From an uncultured Prochlorococcus sp. (lineage in GTDB: Bacteria > Cyanobacteriota > Cyanobacteriia > PCC-6307 > Cyanobiaceae), in the NCBI GenBank assembly GCA_902571335.1, contig CACGBT010000001.1:62001-126000 (forward strand): DNA of 64,000 nucleotides, in the 5' to 3' direction. Of the stretch, positions 9,652 through 19,116 are shown one piece after another. Made by a program: the position numbers and the translations under genes. Below the pieces are notes generated by a model. The model was not told where the DNA came from. It did no database searches and worked only from the letters and a program-made list of their open reading frames with translations. The stretch's first letter is position 1. Each line of letters starts with the position of its first letter.

Positions 9652-10899
9652 TTAATTTCTATTTAATTTATCAATTTCCAAATATCTTAATCTTTTGATT
9701 TCCTTTCCCATCTCCTTCCCTGGGGCCCATCCTTCTTTTTTTAATGTTTCTCCATCTTTTTTTGATTTTATGAATTTGTAAATAAATAACCATTTAAACA
9801 ATTTTCGCCAGTATGGTCCTCCATCACAAATTAATAATTTGACTGTCTCATCATTAAGGTTTCTATCTTCAATAAATTCTGTCCAACTTGATGGAGAAAA
9901 ATGATTTAAATTTTTTTGGTTTGTATTTAATATCTTTTTGATATTTATATAATCTTCTATTATTTTTATCTCGCTATTATTTACCAAAAATCTTTGACAT
10001 GCTTTTTCTAAATCTTCTGAATCTTTTAATAAGTAAAGCATATAATTTCCCTTTAACTTCTTAATCCAATTTAGTCCTCTTAAAAATCTTTTATCGACTT
10101 TAATATTTTCATTTAAGATTGAGATAATTTCCCATTTATGAATTATCGAAATCACGTTAGTCAAATTATCGTGTTTGCATATTTCAGCTAGTTCCATCCT
10201 TATTCGTATGCCTAGTCCAGGAGGGTAAATCATTTTCTGATGAGTTTCTGAACTTTTCCATGGCCATTGTCTAACGGTTTCTTGAGATTGTTTGAGGGAA
10301 TCATTTGAAATATTGAAATCTAACCTTGAAGCATATTTTGCACATCTAATTAATCTACTTGGATCATCTGAAATACTATTACTGTGAAGTAAGTTCAATC
10401 TTTTACTTTTTATATCAGAAATTCCTCCATAAAGATCATAAATTTTCCTTGTCGAGACCTCGAAGGCTATTGAATTTATAGTGAAATCTCTCCTCTTAAG
10501 ATCCTCCTCAATAGTACTTTTATTTACTGTAGGATTTAAGCCAGGAGCAGAATAAATTTCTTTTCTTGCAGAAGCAATATCAATTTTATAGTCATTAATA
10601 TTTATTTCTACAGTGTTGTATAAATTAAATTCCTTGATTAAACATAAATCTACATTTACAATATTTTTTTTAATAAATTTTGCGAGAGAAATAGAGGATC
10701 CTTCAATAACAAGATCAATATCTACAGGTTTAGAAAACGATTTTTTGTGGAATTTACTAATTAATAAATCTCTTAAATAACCGCCGACAAAAGCTACTTT
10801 AGTATTGTTATTAGATTCTATGTATTTAGCAATTAGGTTATATAAATTAAATGGAGTTTTGGTTAATTCCCCATGGATGTACTCAGAGATATCGTTCAT
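9652..10899 (-). CDS. cca: CCA tRNA nucleotidyltransferase / poly(A) polymerase family
   Basis: A 415-residue class II nucleotidyltransferase. The head domain has VAFVGGYLRDLL and the catalytic DIDLVIEG acidic pair, followed by RRDFTINSIAFE and DPSRLIRCAKYASRL. The four tRNA genes in this window do not encode CCA, consistent with a need for this enzyme. It starts 6 bases after the helicase on the same strand. Confidence 0.92.
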   Translation of the reverse strand: MNDISEYIHGELTKTPFNLYNLIAKYIESNNNTKVAFVGGYLRDLLISKFHKKSFSKPVDIDLVIEGSSISLAKFIKKNIVNVDLCLIKEFNLYNTVEININDYKIDIASARKEIYSAPGLNPTVNKSTIEEDLKRRDFTINSIAFEVSTRKIYDLYGGISDIKSKRLNLLHSNSISDDPSRLIRCAKYASRLDFNISNDSLKQSQETVRQWPWKSSETHQKMIYPPGLGIRIRMELAEICKHDNLTNVISIIHKWEIISILNENIKVDKRFLRGLNWIKKLKGNYMLYLLKDSEDLEKACQRFLVNNSEIKIIEDYINIKKILNTNQKNLNHFSPSSWTEFIEDRNLNDETVKLLICDGGPYWRKLFKWLFIYKFIKSKKDGETLKKEGWAPGKEMGKEIKRLRYLEIDKLNRN

Positions 10900-10904
10900 G
10901 AGTT

Positions 10905-13313
10905 TTAACTTACATAACGAATTGGAGCTAATCTTGGATCTAGAATTTTACTTCCTTTATCACCAAATTTTACGGCTAAAGATATTTTTTCCCCACTCCC
11001 AAAAATATGTATGATTTCACCTTTCCCAAACTTTGAGTGAATTAGCTTATCTCCAACTATCCAGCTTTTTCCTTTACTGGGACCTGAATATAATTTCCTT
11101 ACCGCATTTATTGGGTTGTTAACAGATTCATTTGGATTTTTTCGATCAACTCTGGTTAAACGATCAAGATGCCAATCTCTTCTAATTGAAGCACCACCAG
11201 TTTGTGGTAATTCGCCATCCATTAAATCTTCAGGTATTTCTGAAAGAAATATTGAGGGAATTGTTGCTTCACGCATTCCACCCCATAATCTTCTTTCTCT
11301 GGCATGACTTAAGAAAACTCTTTCTTTAGCTCTTGTAATACCTACATAGCATAATCTTCTTTCCTCTTCAAGAAGTGAGGGAGTATCTATTGATCTATGG
11401 CTAGGGAAGAGACCTTGTTCTAGCCCAGTGATAAAAACATTTTGAAATTCTAAACCTTTACTATTATGCAGAGTCATGAGAGTTACAGAGTTGGGATTAT
11501 TTTTCTTCGTATCATTATCAGTTGTTAAGGCTGCTGTAGAAAGAAATCCCTCTACATCTCCACTTTCTGTTTCTTCTTCATATTGAGTAGCTGCATTAAT
11601 TAGTTCTTGTAAGTTATTTCTTCTATCTTCAGATTCTTCAGTCCCACTAGAGATCAAGTCACTTAAATAACCACTTTTTTCTAAGATTAGTTGTAAAAGT
11701 TGAGCGGGCCCTGAATTTTCTAGGTAACACATTAGATCATTCATAACTTCAGTAAATTTATTAATTCCTTTTGATGATCGGCCTATTGTTTCTTCAATAC
11801 TTTGCCTATCATTAAGAACCTCCCATAGTGGGATATTTAACCTATTAGATAATTCATTAAGTTTTTGAATAGTAGTCTTACCAATCCCTCTTCTAGGGAC
11901 ATTTATGATTCGTAAAAGACTAACGTTATCTGAAGAATTAACCAGAACTTTCAAATATGCTATTGCATCTTTTATTTCTCTTCTATCATAAAAACGCAAT
12001 CCTCCAAAAATTGTATAAGGAATGCGCCACCTTACAAGAGATTCTTCTAATACTCTTGACTGAGCTCTGGTTCGATATAAAATTGCAAAATTTTTCCAAA
12101 TTGGGTTTTGATTATTGTTATTGAGTGATTTTATTTTATTGGTAATTGCTTCTGCCTCGGAAATTTCATCATCACAGCTGAGTAATGTTAAAAGTTCCCC
12201 TTTTTCTTTAGTAGCCTTTAAAACTTTGTCAATTCTTTCAGAGTTGTTTTCAATAAGTGAGTTTGCAGCATCAAGGATATTGGAAGATGACCTATAATTT
12301 TCTTCTAATTTAATTAAAGATGATTTTGTTTCGTCTTTGATTGAAGTTTTAAAATCTTCTTGAAAACCAATTAAAATTCTGAAGTCGGCTGCTCTGAAAC
12401 TATAAATACTTTGATCAGCATCCCCAACTACAAAAATTGATCGATCTTCCCAATTGAAGAATTTTTTTGGTTCAGTATTTCCAGCCGTAATTAATTTTAT
12501 AAGTTCATATTGTGTTCTATTTGTATCTTGATATTCGTCAACTAAAATATGTTTAAATCTTTTATGCCAGTAATCTCTGACTATGTCATTTTGCCTCAAT
12601 AAGAAAACAGGCAAAAGTAGAAGATCATCAAAGTCTAAAGAATTATTTTTTGAGAGCGAAATTCTATATCTCTTATAGGCTTCTGCAACTGTTTTATCAA
12701 AATTATTATCTGCTGTTTCTAAAAGATCATTAGAAGTTAAGCATTGATTTTTAGCATTACTTATTAATCTTTTAATCTTTTTGGGATCATATCTTTTTGG
12801 GTCAAGATTCATATCTTGACTAATAATTTCTTTTACTAATGTTTGAGAATCTGTTTCATCGTAAATTGAAAATTGCCTTGTCCATTTTAGGCCTTCTGGA
12901 TCAGTATATTTTTCAATATCGTATCTCAAAAGTCTTGAAAATAAAGAATGGAAAGTACCGATCCAAAGGTTCTGAAGCCTCTCTTGGTGAACGTTTGTTC
13001 TTAATTGATTTTGATCAATTTCTTTGAGAGTTGTCCAAGGCTGACCAAATTGATTAAAAGCTAATTCTTGGGCTAGAAGAACCTCTAATCTTGCTTTCAT
13101 TTCTTTGGCAGCTTTGTTAGTGAAAGTGACTGCGAGAATGTTATAGGGATCTATAGAGTTACCCTCAATAAGGTTTGCAATTCTGTGAGTAAGAGCCTTA
13201 GTTTTTCCGCTACCTGCACCAGCTACAACTAATAGTGGTCCATAAACATGTTTTACTGCTTGAAGTTGCTCATTGTTTAAGGACTTAAAAAGGAAATTGT
13301 TGGTTTGAGGCAC
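10905..13313 (-). CDS. pcrA: UvrD/PcrA-type DNA helicase
   Basis: An 802-residue superfamily 1A helicase: Walker A VVAGAGSGKTKALTHR (motif I), VTFTNKAAKEMKAR (Ia), HILVDEYQDTN (II), GDADQSIYSFRAAD (III), LEENYRSS (IV), VTLMTLHNSKGLEFQNVF (V) and YVGITRAKERVFL (VI). It acts in nucleotide excision and mismatch repair and in clearing replication blocks. The C-terminal about 100 residues (WIVGDKLIHSKFGKGEI) match the PcrA RNA-polymerase-binding tudor-like tail. Confidence 0.95.
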   Translation of the reverse strand: MPQTNNFLFKSLNNEQLQAVKHVYGPLLVVAGAGSGKTKALTHRIANLIEGNSIDPYNILAVTFTNKAAKEMKARLEVLLAQELAFNQFGQPWTTLKEIDQNQLRTNVHQERLQNLWIGTFHSLFSRLLRYDIEKYTDPEGLKWTRQFSIYDETDSQTLVKEIISQDMNLDPKRYDPKKIKRLISNAKNQCLTSNDLLETADNNFDKTVAEAYKRYRISLSKNNSLDFDDLLLLPVFLLRQNDIVRDYWHKRFKHILVDEYQDTNRTQYELIKLITAGNTEPKKFFNWEDRSIFVVGDADQSIYSFRAADFRILIGFQEDFKTSIKDETKSSLIKLEENYRSSSNILDAANSLIENNSERIDKVLKATKEKGELLTLLSCDDEISEAEAITNKIKSLNNNNQNPIWKNFAILYRTRAQSRVLEESLVRWRIPYTIFGGLRFYDRREIKDAIAYLKVLVNSSDNVSLLRIINVPRRGIGKTTIQKLNELSNRLNIPLWEVLNDRQSIEETIGRSSKGINKFTEVMNDLMCYLENSGPAQLLQLILEKSGYLSDLISSGTEESEDRRNNLQELINAATQYEEETESGDVEGFLSTAALTTDNDTKKNNPNSVTLMTLHNSKGLEFQNVFITGLEQGLFPSHRSIDTPSLLEEERRLCYVGITRAKERVFLSHARERRLWGGMREATIPSIFLSEIPEDLMDGELPQTGGASIRRDWHLDRLTRVDRKNPNESVNNPINAVRKLYSGPSKGKSWIVGDKLIHSKFGKGEIIHIFGSGEKISLAVKFGDKGSKILDPRLAPIRYVS

Positions 13314-13335
13314 TTTTGGAAGGTTTTTTCAAAAA

Positions 13336-13542
13336 TCAGACTTTACTATTAGATTCAGATTCCGTTTCTAGATCTTCTAAAGTTTTTTTTAAATTGATAA
13401 GTTCATTATTGTTATTAATTATTTCTTCAAATTTATTTTGAGGCATCTTTAATTTCATACTTCGCTCAAGAATTTCTTTTTCCAATCTCTTTTTATATGA
13501 GGAAATAAGTTTCTTTGATAATTTTAAATCTTGTTGATCCAA
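13336..13542 (-). CDS. Small charged coiled-coil protein, unknown function
   Basis: 68 residues, nearly all helix-forming and charged (KKLISSYKKRLEKEILERSM, then LKKTLEDLETESESNSKV), with no cysteine and no membrane segment. It lies 22 bases upstream of the helicase on the same strand and could be co-transcribed with it. I do not recognise the family. Confidence 0.6.
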   Translation of the reverse strand: MDQQDLKLSKKLISSYKKRLEKEILERSMKLKMPQNKFEEIINNNNELINLKKTLEDLETESESNSKV

Positions 13543-13720
13543 AACTTTATTAAAAATTTAATTTTATATTAGCGGAAAAAAATTTTTTATTTGAATTATT
13601 TCAACTATCACTTTGGAATGAAGTTATTAATTAAGAAGCGTTGCGTTAAGCTTGAAATTGTATTGTTTTTACTAGCTTTGTATTATTCTTAAGGTCGGTA
13701 TTTAATTTTTTACTACAGGA

Positions 13721-14233
13721 ATGTCAGTTTCAAAGAATAATCAACTATTGTCAGCCGATAAGAAATTAAATGATTTAAGCAATATAAAAGAATTTATTAA
13801 TACTGCAAACTCAAGATTAGATGCAATAACCTCAATAACCAATAATTCACATGCAATCGCAGCAGATGCTGTAACAGCAATGATTTGCGAAAATCAAGAT
13901 TCACTTAATTCAAAAATATCTTTAAATACAACTAACAAGATGTCTGTTTGTTTAAGAGATGGAGAAATAATCCTAAGGATTGTTGCTTATCTTTTAATTT
14001 CTAATGACGAATCAGTTTTAGAAAAAAGTTGTTTGAAGGATCTTAAAAATACTTATCTTGCTCTTGAGGTACCTTTAAGAAATGCAAGAAGGGTTTTTGA
14101 ATTAATGCGAGATGCAACTATATCTGATTTGAATTCAACAGTTAATAATATGCGCGGAGACAAAGGCTTTCTTCCTAAATTAATATCTGAAACAGAGTTT
14201 CAATTTGAAAGGATAATTAATCTTTTAAACTAG
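13721..14233 (+). CDS. cpeB: Divergent phycoerythrin beta subunit
   Basis: A 170-residue phycobiliprotein of beta type. The central bilin motif is kept: [19 protein letters not shown], with Cys77 at the place of beta-Cys82, plus the helix [19 protein letters not shown]. Other cysteines are at 56 and 104, but the double-linked Cys50/61 pair and the C-terminal bilin Cys are not recognisable, so it probably carries one chromophore. No alpha subunit gene is next to it. This matches the lone, rapidly evolving phycoerythrin beta gene of high-light Prochlorococcus. Confidence 0.88.
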   Translation: MSVSKNNQLLSADKKLNDLSNIKEFINTANSRLDAITSITNNSHAIAADAVTAMICENQDSLNSKISLNTTNKMSVCLRDGEIILRIVAYLLISNDESVLEKSCLKDLKNTYLALEVPLRNARRVFELMRDATISDLNSTVNNMRGDKGFLPKLISETEFQFERIINLLN

Positions 14234-14768
14234 CTAAATTCCTTATCTCTGAAGTATGAGACGTCTGTATAACTGAGTTATTTTCAAGATTTCTAATAGT
14301 AGAAAATCTGGATCTTACATGAGTGGATAAAAAGGAAATTCTTTCTTCGGAAACTGTTGATTTATAATTAGTCTTAATGTGTAAATTATTTTGTTCATCA
14401 AAAAAATAATTGGATGATGAAATAAAGGATTCTGTATAACCTTTATTTCTTAAAACAATTCCTGAATTTTCATCTTTGGGTAAAAAAATCAGAATAGTTT
14501 CATCTCCCTCACGGACATCATTATTGTCCCAATCACTAATAGCTTGCCAGTTTATAGAAATGGCTATGCTCTGTAGGTTTAAACTAAATTTATAATTTTT
14601 AAAAATTTCAACGACTTTTTTATTTTTTTTGTTGATATGTTTTATATATATTTTACTAGTTGAGTTTTCAAATTCCTGAAAAGCTAAAGTGTGAGTACTT
14701 CTAATAGATTTCCACTCTCCTATACTTTTATCAATGAATTGATTAATTATTGTTTGATTCTTCGTCAA
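14217..14768 (-). CDS. cpeS: CpeS-like phycobilin lyase
   Basis: 183 residues with features of the CpcS/CpeS lyase family: [24 protein letters not shown], a beta-barrel core ([27 protein letters not shown]) and [20 protein letters not shown]. These lyases attach phycoerythrobilin to the Cys82 site of beta subunits, the only clear site left in the facing cpeB. It is convergent with cpeB, overlapping it by 17 bases. No ATG is available after the upstream stop, so the start is TTG at 14768, inside the end of the next upstream gene. Confidence 0.82.
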   Translation of the reverse strand: MTKNQTIINQFIDKSIGEWKSIRSTHTLAFQEFENSTSKIYIKHINKKNKKVVEIFKNYKFSLNLQSIAISINWQAISDWDNNDVREGDETILIFLPKDENSGIVLRNKGYTESFISSSNYFFDEQNNLHIKTNYKSTVSEERISFLSTHVRSRFSTIRNLENNSVIQTSHTSEIRNLASLKD

Positions 14769-14922
14769 GTTTATCTTCTACGGAATGATTTTCTGCTTTT
14801 TGTATCATTCTTACCATTGAATCCACCATTAATCTCTTTGCAGAAGTTACTTTTAATCCAGAAGGAGTAGTTGATATTTGTTCTCCAGGGCGATCATATG
14901 AAGTTGGTCTAAATGGGGTCAT
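14743..14922 (-). CDS. Small protein overlapping cpeS, unknown function
   Basis: 59 residues, [20 protein letters not shown] then [20 protein letters not shown], ending in an acidic, Asn-rich tail. ATG at 14922, TAA at 14743; it overlaps the cpeS start by 26 bases, so translation of the two is probably coupled. Its basic, Pro/Ser/Thr-rich N-terminus recalls the short basic extensions of phycobilisome linker proteins, but I cannot assign a family. Its position suggests a role in the residual phycoerythrin system. Confidence 0.65.
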   Translation of the reverse strand: MTPFRPTSYDRPGEQISTTPSGLKVTSAKRLMVDSMVRMIQKAENHSVEDKLDEESNNN

Positions 14923-15039
14923 CTAATAACTTTAAAAATTAATCGATTTCTATTCTTGCATGAATCATTATTTATATAGTTATTGTTTGCGAAAATGTCA
15001 TATCTTTCTTCTTTGATTACAGAATTATCAACTGTTTTG

Positions 15040-15675
15040 TTATTTAGGCATTTTATTTTTTGCCAATCCTGAAATAGTAGCTAAAGCAAACATTCCCAAT
15101 AGAGCAATCCCAAGAAATAATCCTGCTCCCTGACTAACTCCAGCTCCTACTGCGACAAGTATAGAGTCACTGATTAGAAGACTTATTAATAATGCAGGAG
15201 TAAAAATTTTCCAGCGAGTTCCTCCAATACCAATTGCGTAGCTTAGAAAATCAAAAAGGCCAGTCATTAGTAGACCTGTCATAAGAAAGAAATTTTCTTC
15301 AAGCTGGTTTTGATTGAAACTTTCAATCTTTTGCATTGCTTTGGGGCCTACTAAATTACGTACAGGAACCCGACCATAATTTCTTGCGATAAAGAAAGCA
15401 GCTTGGCAAAAAACGATATCAGAAAAGATTATTGTCATGTAACCTTTTTGAAATCCTAGTAATGAACCAGCTAGCAGAGAATAAGCTGAACTTGGAAGGG
15501 CAGGTAAAATAATACTTACTCCTCTGAGTATGAATATTCCAAAAGGTGCCCAAATCCCCATACTTTCTATTTTGTTCCTTAGAGGTTCAATTCCATAATT
15601 TTGGATTAAATAAATCAATACAACAAATATTGCTATAAAAAAAACAACTGAGAAAAATTTCTGTATTTTATTCAT
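15040..15675 (-). CDS. TVP38/TMEM64-family membrane protein
   Basis: 211 residues with a signal-anchor helix, then the VTT (SNARE-associated/DedA-like) domain: GIWAPFGIFILRGVSIILPALPSSAYSLLAG, FFIARNYGRVPVRNLVGPKAM and GLLMTGLFDFLSYAIGIGGTRW. About five hydrophobic segments. Family members are thought to act in membrane lipid scrambling or polyprenyl-phosphate transport; the substrate here is unknown. Confidence 0.85.
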   Translation of the reverse strand: MNKIQKFFSVVFFIAIFVVLIYLIQNYGIEPLRNKIESMGIWAPFGIFILRGVSIILPALPSSAYSLLAGSLLGFQKGYMTIIFSDIVFCQAAFFIARNYGRVPVRNLVGPKAMQKIESFNQNQLEENFFLMTGLLMTGLFDFLSYAIGIGGTRWKIFTPALLISLLISDSILVAVGAGVSQGAGLFLGIALLGMFALATISGLAKNKMPK

Positions 15676-15823
15676 TATTTTTCTAATAAATTTATTGGAA
15701 GTAAATTCTGAATTTTAATATTTGATTCTATCTATAATAGAAATACTAATCAATAAAAATTTTTACAAATTTTTAATCTTATATTTCTTGCCAATAAAAA
15801 ATTTTTGTATTCCATAAGTAGTC

Positions 15824-16243
15824 ATGATTAATTCTAAGAATAAAGTTAATTCAATATTTTTTAAAAATTTCATAAATTTAGGCCTTTCGATTATTGTTTT
15901 CTTTTGTATTTCAATAAAAAAATCAGAAGCTCTGCCTCATGAATGGGTTGGAGTCCCTAAAAGTGAATACGGAGAGCAGTTATGGGATAGGCAAAGTATA
16001 AAAAGGAATGAGGATGGTTCTGTAAGAGTATTGAGTAAATTTATTCCCAAAACAAAAAGTGAAATTACAAAGGATATCCTTTATACAATGGATATAAATT
16101 GCTTTGAAAAATCATTCAGGGACGTTGATGTCTCTATAGATGAAGTAAATAGTAATTTCAATGATTTCGCTGATTGGCAAGATCCAAATGGAGATGAACT
16201 AATTTTGGGTGTGATTGGTCAAGTCTGCAGAGTGGAAAACTAA
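15824..16243 (+). CDS. Predicted exported protein, unknown function
   Basis: 139 residues. A basic N-terminus and hydrophobic stretch (about 18-32, LGLSIIVFFCISI) followed by SEALPHEW suggest a signal peptide cut near residue 37. The mature part (WVGVPKSEYGEQLWDRQSIK, then an acidic end with a Cys near the C-terminus) has two cysteines that could bond. No family recognised. It is convergent with tRNA-Phe and shares the hairpin at 16301. Confidence 0.65.
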   Translation: MINSKNKVNSIFFKNFINLGLSIIVFFCISIKKSEALPHEWVGVPKSEYGEQLWDRQSIKRNEDGSVRVLSKFIPKTKSEITKDILYTMDINCFEKSFRDVDVSIDEVNSNFNDFADWQDPNGDELILGVIGQVCRVEN

Positions 16244-16300
16244 AAATATCAAATTCTAGAAATAAAATAAAAATTAAGTTTCTAAATTTTTAGAAAATAT

Positions 16301-16325
16301 AAAACCCCTTCATTGAAGAGGTTTT
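16301..16325. terminator. Hairpin between convergent exported-protein gene and tRNA-Phe
   Basis: AAAACCCC TTC ATT GAA GAGGTTTT forms a stem of about 11 pairs with one mismatch. On the minus strand it is followed by a T-rich run, so it probably ends the tRNA-Phe transcript and may work in both directions. Confidence 0.6.
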
Positions 16326-16330
16326 AAAGG

Positions 16331-16403
16331 TGCCAGGACCCAGATTTGAACTGGGGACACGGCGATTTTCAGTCGCCTGCTCTACCAACTGAGCTATCCC
16401 GGC
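16331..16403 (-). tRNA. trnF: tRNA-Phe (GAA)
   Basis: 73 bases. The acceptor arm GCCGGGA pairs with TCCTGGC with one mismatch, the D arm has AGCTCAGTTGGTAGAGC, the anticodon loop is CTGAAAA with anticodon GAA, and the T arm has GTTCAAATC. CCA is not encoded. Confidence 0.97.
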
Positions 16404-16494
16404 TAATACTTATATACTCTAAATTAAGATGTGTAGTTTGTGAAACCCTTTTAATTAAAAATTTTATATCTTCATTAAATATCCAAAAAAACTT

Positions 16495-17724
16495 TTATTT
16501 TGAATTAATAGCTAATAGGGCAGTACCAAATGAAGTAGTTTTTTTGCATGAAACTATTGGTATATTAATAATTCTCTCTCTTATTTTTCTCCACTGAGGG
16601 TTTTTTGAGCCTCCTCCAATAGTTATAATTTTTTTTGGAAGTGAACCTGTTAGTTCGCGAAGTTTTTCCCATCCTTTCAATTCAATGTTTGCTAGACCCT
16701 CAAATAATGCATGTAAATAAAGTGAGTCGCTTACTGGTCTAGGGTCAAGAACCGGATCTAAATTGGAATTATTAATGGGAAACCTCTCTCCCTTACTATT
16801 AAGGGGTAAAAGATTGAGAGAAGTTTTTTTTGATGGATTGATTTGTCGACTAAGTTCCTTGATTTCTAAATCAGAAAAGAATTTAGATAAGATACCGCAT
16901 CCTGCGTTTGATGCTCCTCCACAAATCCAATCGCCACTTACTCTATGGGTTGTAATTCCTTGTTTTTTTATAGGATTATCAATAATTTTTTTAACCACAA
17001 TAGTTGTTCCTAAAACTGTGAGGCCATCTTCTTTCTCTAAACCTGCAGCTATTAAACTGGCATTAGAATCAGTGGTACCTGAGATTAATATTAATTTCTT
17101 ATTTAAGTCAAATCTCTCTGCTAAATCAGAATTTATTTGACCAATAATTTCTCCACTTTTTATTATTTTAGGTAAACATTTTTTCCATGAAGTATTTCGA
17201 TAACTTCTTGGCCACGATTCTTTTTCGAGATCCCAACCAATTTTGAGGTTATTACCTTCTTCTCCATAAGTCCAATCTTTTAAAAACCAGCCAGTTATCC
17301 AATCAGATTGATGTCTTAAAAGTATATTTGTTCCATATTTGTCAATTAACCTTAATGCTTTAGCAAGACTACTATATGGAGTTCGCAAATGCTCTTCTCC
17401 AGAAGTTAAAGATTCAAGAAGAATTTCATTTTCATTACAAGGTTGGTCATAAGGTATTGCATCTCCTATAGGCTCACCTTTTAAATTGACCGCTGTCAAA
17501 GTTCCTGAGGTGCCAGATATAGCTAATTTATTAAGATTAATTTTTACCTCAATGGGTAAACTTTCTAAAAGATTTTCACAAGAATTGATCCAAGAATTTG
17601 GATTTTTAAAGCTGTATAAATAAGGAACTGAATTTGAATATACTAATTTCTTATTGAAATTAATTATAGATATTCTTGCACCACTAGTTCCAAAATCTAA
17701 CCCTCCATAAAAAGTATCAGGCAT
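16495..17724 (-). CDS. FGGY-family carbohydrate kinase
   Basis: 409 residues with the actin-like ATPase fold: phosphate-1 motif GGLDFGTSGARISI at the start, LAISGTSGTLTAV, adenosine-site ITIGGGSKNPQW near the end and GTALLAIN. Shorter than glycerol or xylulose kinases (about 490), as in the cyanobacterial/plant group for which D-ribulokinase or xylulokinase activity has been reported. The exact sugar cannot be decided from sequence. It lies 12 bases after metK on the same strand. Confidence 0.85.
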   Translation of the reverse strand: MPDTFYGGLDFGTSGARISIINFNKKLVYSNSVPYLYSFKNPNSWINSCENLLESLPIEVKINLNKLAISGTSGTLTAVNLKGEPIGDAIPYDQPCNENEILLESLTSGEEHLRTPYSSLAKALRLIDKYGTNILLRHQSDWITGWFLKDWTYGEEGNNLKIGWDLEKESWPRSYRNTSWKKCLPKIIKSGEIIGQINSDLAERFDLNKKLILISGTTDSNASLIAAGLEKEDGLTVLGTTIVVKKIIDNPIKKQGITTHRVSGDWICGGASNAGCGILSKFFSDLEIKELSRQINPSKKTSLNLLPLNSKGERFPINNSNLDPVLDPRPVSDSLYLHALFEGLANIELKGWEKLRELTGSLPKKIITIGGGSKNPQWRKIRERIINIPIVSCKKTTSFGTALLAINSK

Positions 17725-17736
17725 GGAATAATCATT

Positions 17737-18978
17737 TTATAAAAATTTTTTGGAACCCTCTGCTAATTGGGCTGCTTTTTCTTCTACATTTTCCCAAGGT
17801 AGCTCAAGATCTCTTCTGCCAAAATGACCATAGGAAGCAGTTTTTCTGAAAAATTTACCACCCATTTTTTTAGGTAGATTTCTTAAGTTAAACTCTTTTA
17901 TGATTGCTGCAGGTCTTAAATCAAATTGCTCTTTAATTAGCTTTGTTAAATTAGCTTGTGAAATAATACCAGTATCAAAAGTTTCAATGAGAATAGAAAT
18001 TGGTTTTGCAACTCCAATTGCATAACTTAATTGTACTTCTGCCTTTTTTGCTAATTTTGCCTTGACTATACTTTTAGCTACATAACGTGCTGCATAAGCG
18101 GCTGATCTATCTACTTTTGTAGGGTCTTTACCAGAGAATGCTCCTCCTCCATGCCTTGCATATCCACCATAAGTATCTACAATAATTTTTCTACCAGTAA
18201 GACCCGCGTCTCCTTGAGGTCCTCCTACGACAAATTTCCCAGTGGGATTTACTAGAAATCTTGTTTTGTGAATATCTGGTTTGATTTCTAAATCTTCAGT
18301 AGCAGGAATTACAACATTTCTCCACAAATCCTTTTTTATTCTTTCACGAATTTCTTCTTCATTTGTGATCCCTTCAATCTCAGGATTATGTTGTGTTGAA
18401 ATTAGGATAGTATTAATTGAAACCGGCACCCCTTTTTCGTAATCAATGCTTACTTGGGTTTTACCATCAGGGAGGAGATAATTAAGGACTTTTTCATGCC
18501 TTACTTTGGCAAGTTGTATCGCTAATCTATGAGCCAAGCTAATTGGTAAGGGCATTAATTCAGGCGTTTCATCGCATGCATAGCCAAACATTATGCCTTG
18601 ATCTCCTGCTCCGGTATTATCTTCCAAATCATCATTAACATCATCTGCATCGTTAACTCCTTGTGAAATATCTGGGGATTGCTCGTCAAGTGCTACTAAA
18701 ACGGCACAACTATTTGCATCAAAGCCACCCGCTTTATAGCCTTCATAGCCAATTTCTTTAATTACATTCCTTACAAGTTTTATATAATCAACTTTTGCTT
18801 TTGAAGTTATTTCTCCAGTAAGTAAACAAAGACCCGTATTAACAACAGTTTCGCAAGCAACTCTGCTTTCCGGATCTTCTGTCAATAAAGCATCTAAAAC
18901 TGCGTCACTAATTTGATCACATATTTTATCAGGATGACCTTCAGTTACGGATTCAGAAGTGAAAATGAAATCACTCAT
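17737..18978 (-). CDS. metK: S-adenosylmethionine synthetase
   Basis: 413 residues with all family signatures: [20 protein letters not shown], the ATP-binding [32 protein letters not shown] and [19 protein letters not shown]. It makes AdoMet from methionine and ATP. Methylthioadenosine from AdoMet use is recycled by MtnP elsewhere in the window. The 138-base gap to the S1 gene upstream shows no riboswitch that I can recognise. Confidence 0.98.
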   Translation of the reverse strand: MSDFIFTSESVTEGHPDKICDQISDAVLDALLTEDPESRVACETVVNTGLCLLTGEITSKAKVDYIKLVRNVIKEIGYEGYKAGGFDANSCAVLVALDEQSPDISQGVNDADDVNDDLEDNTGAGDQGIMFGYACDETPELMPLPISLAHRLAIQLAKVRHEKVLNYLLPDGKTQVSIDYEKGVPVSINTILISTQHNPEIEGITNEEEIRERIKKDLWRNVVIPATEDLEIKPDIHKTRFLVNPTGKFVVGGPQGDAGLTGRKIIVDTYGGYARHGGGAFSGKDPTKVDRSAAYAARYVAKSIVKAKLAKKAEVQLSYAIGVAKPISILIETFDTGIISQANLTKLIKEQFDLRPAAIIKEFNLRNLPKKMGGKFFRKTASYGHFGRRDLELPWENVEEKAAQLAEGSKKFL

Positions 18979-19116
18979 TTAAAGTAAAATCTTGAAATTA
19001 AACTTCATCCTAAATTAAACTATCGTTACAAATCAATTATTGTAAAATAAAAAAATAAGTGAATAAGAATAATGATGCTTAAGTTCCTATATTCTTACTT
19101 AAAAAAATATGTAATC

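Noticed and set aside
16346-16597. Plus-strand frame across tRNA-Phe and the kinase end
   Set aside because: It runs antisense through the tRNA gene and the kinase, which are both well supported.
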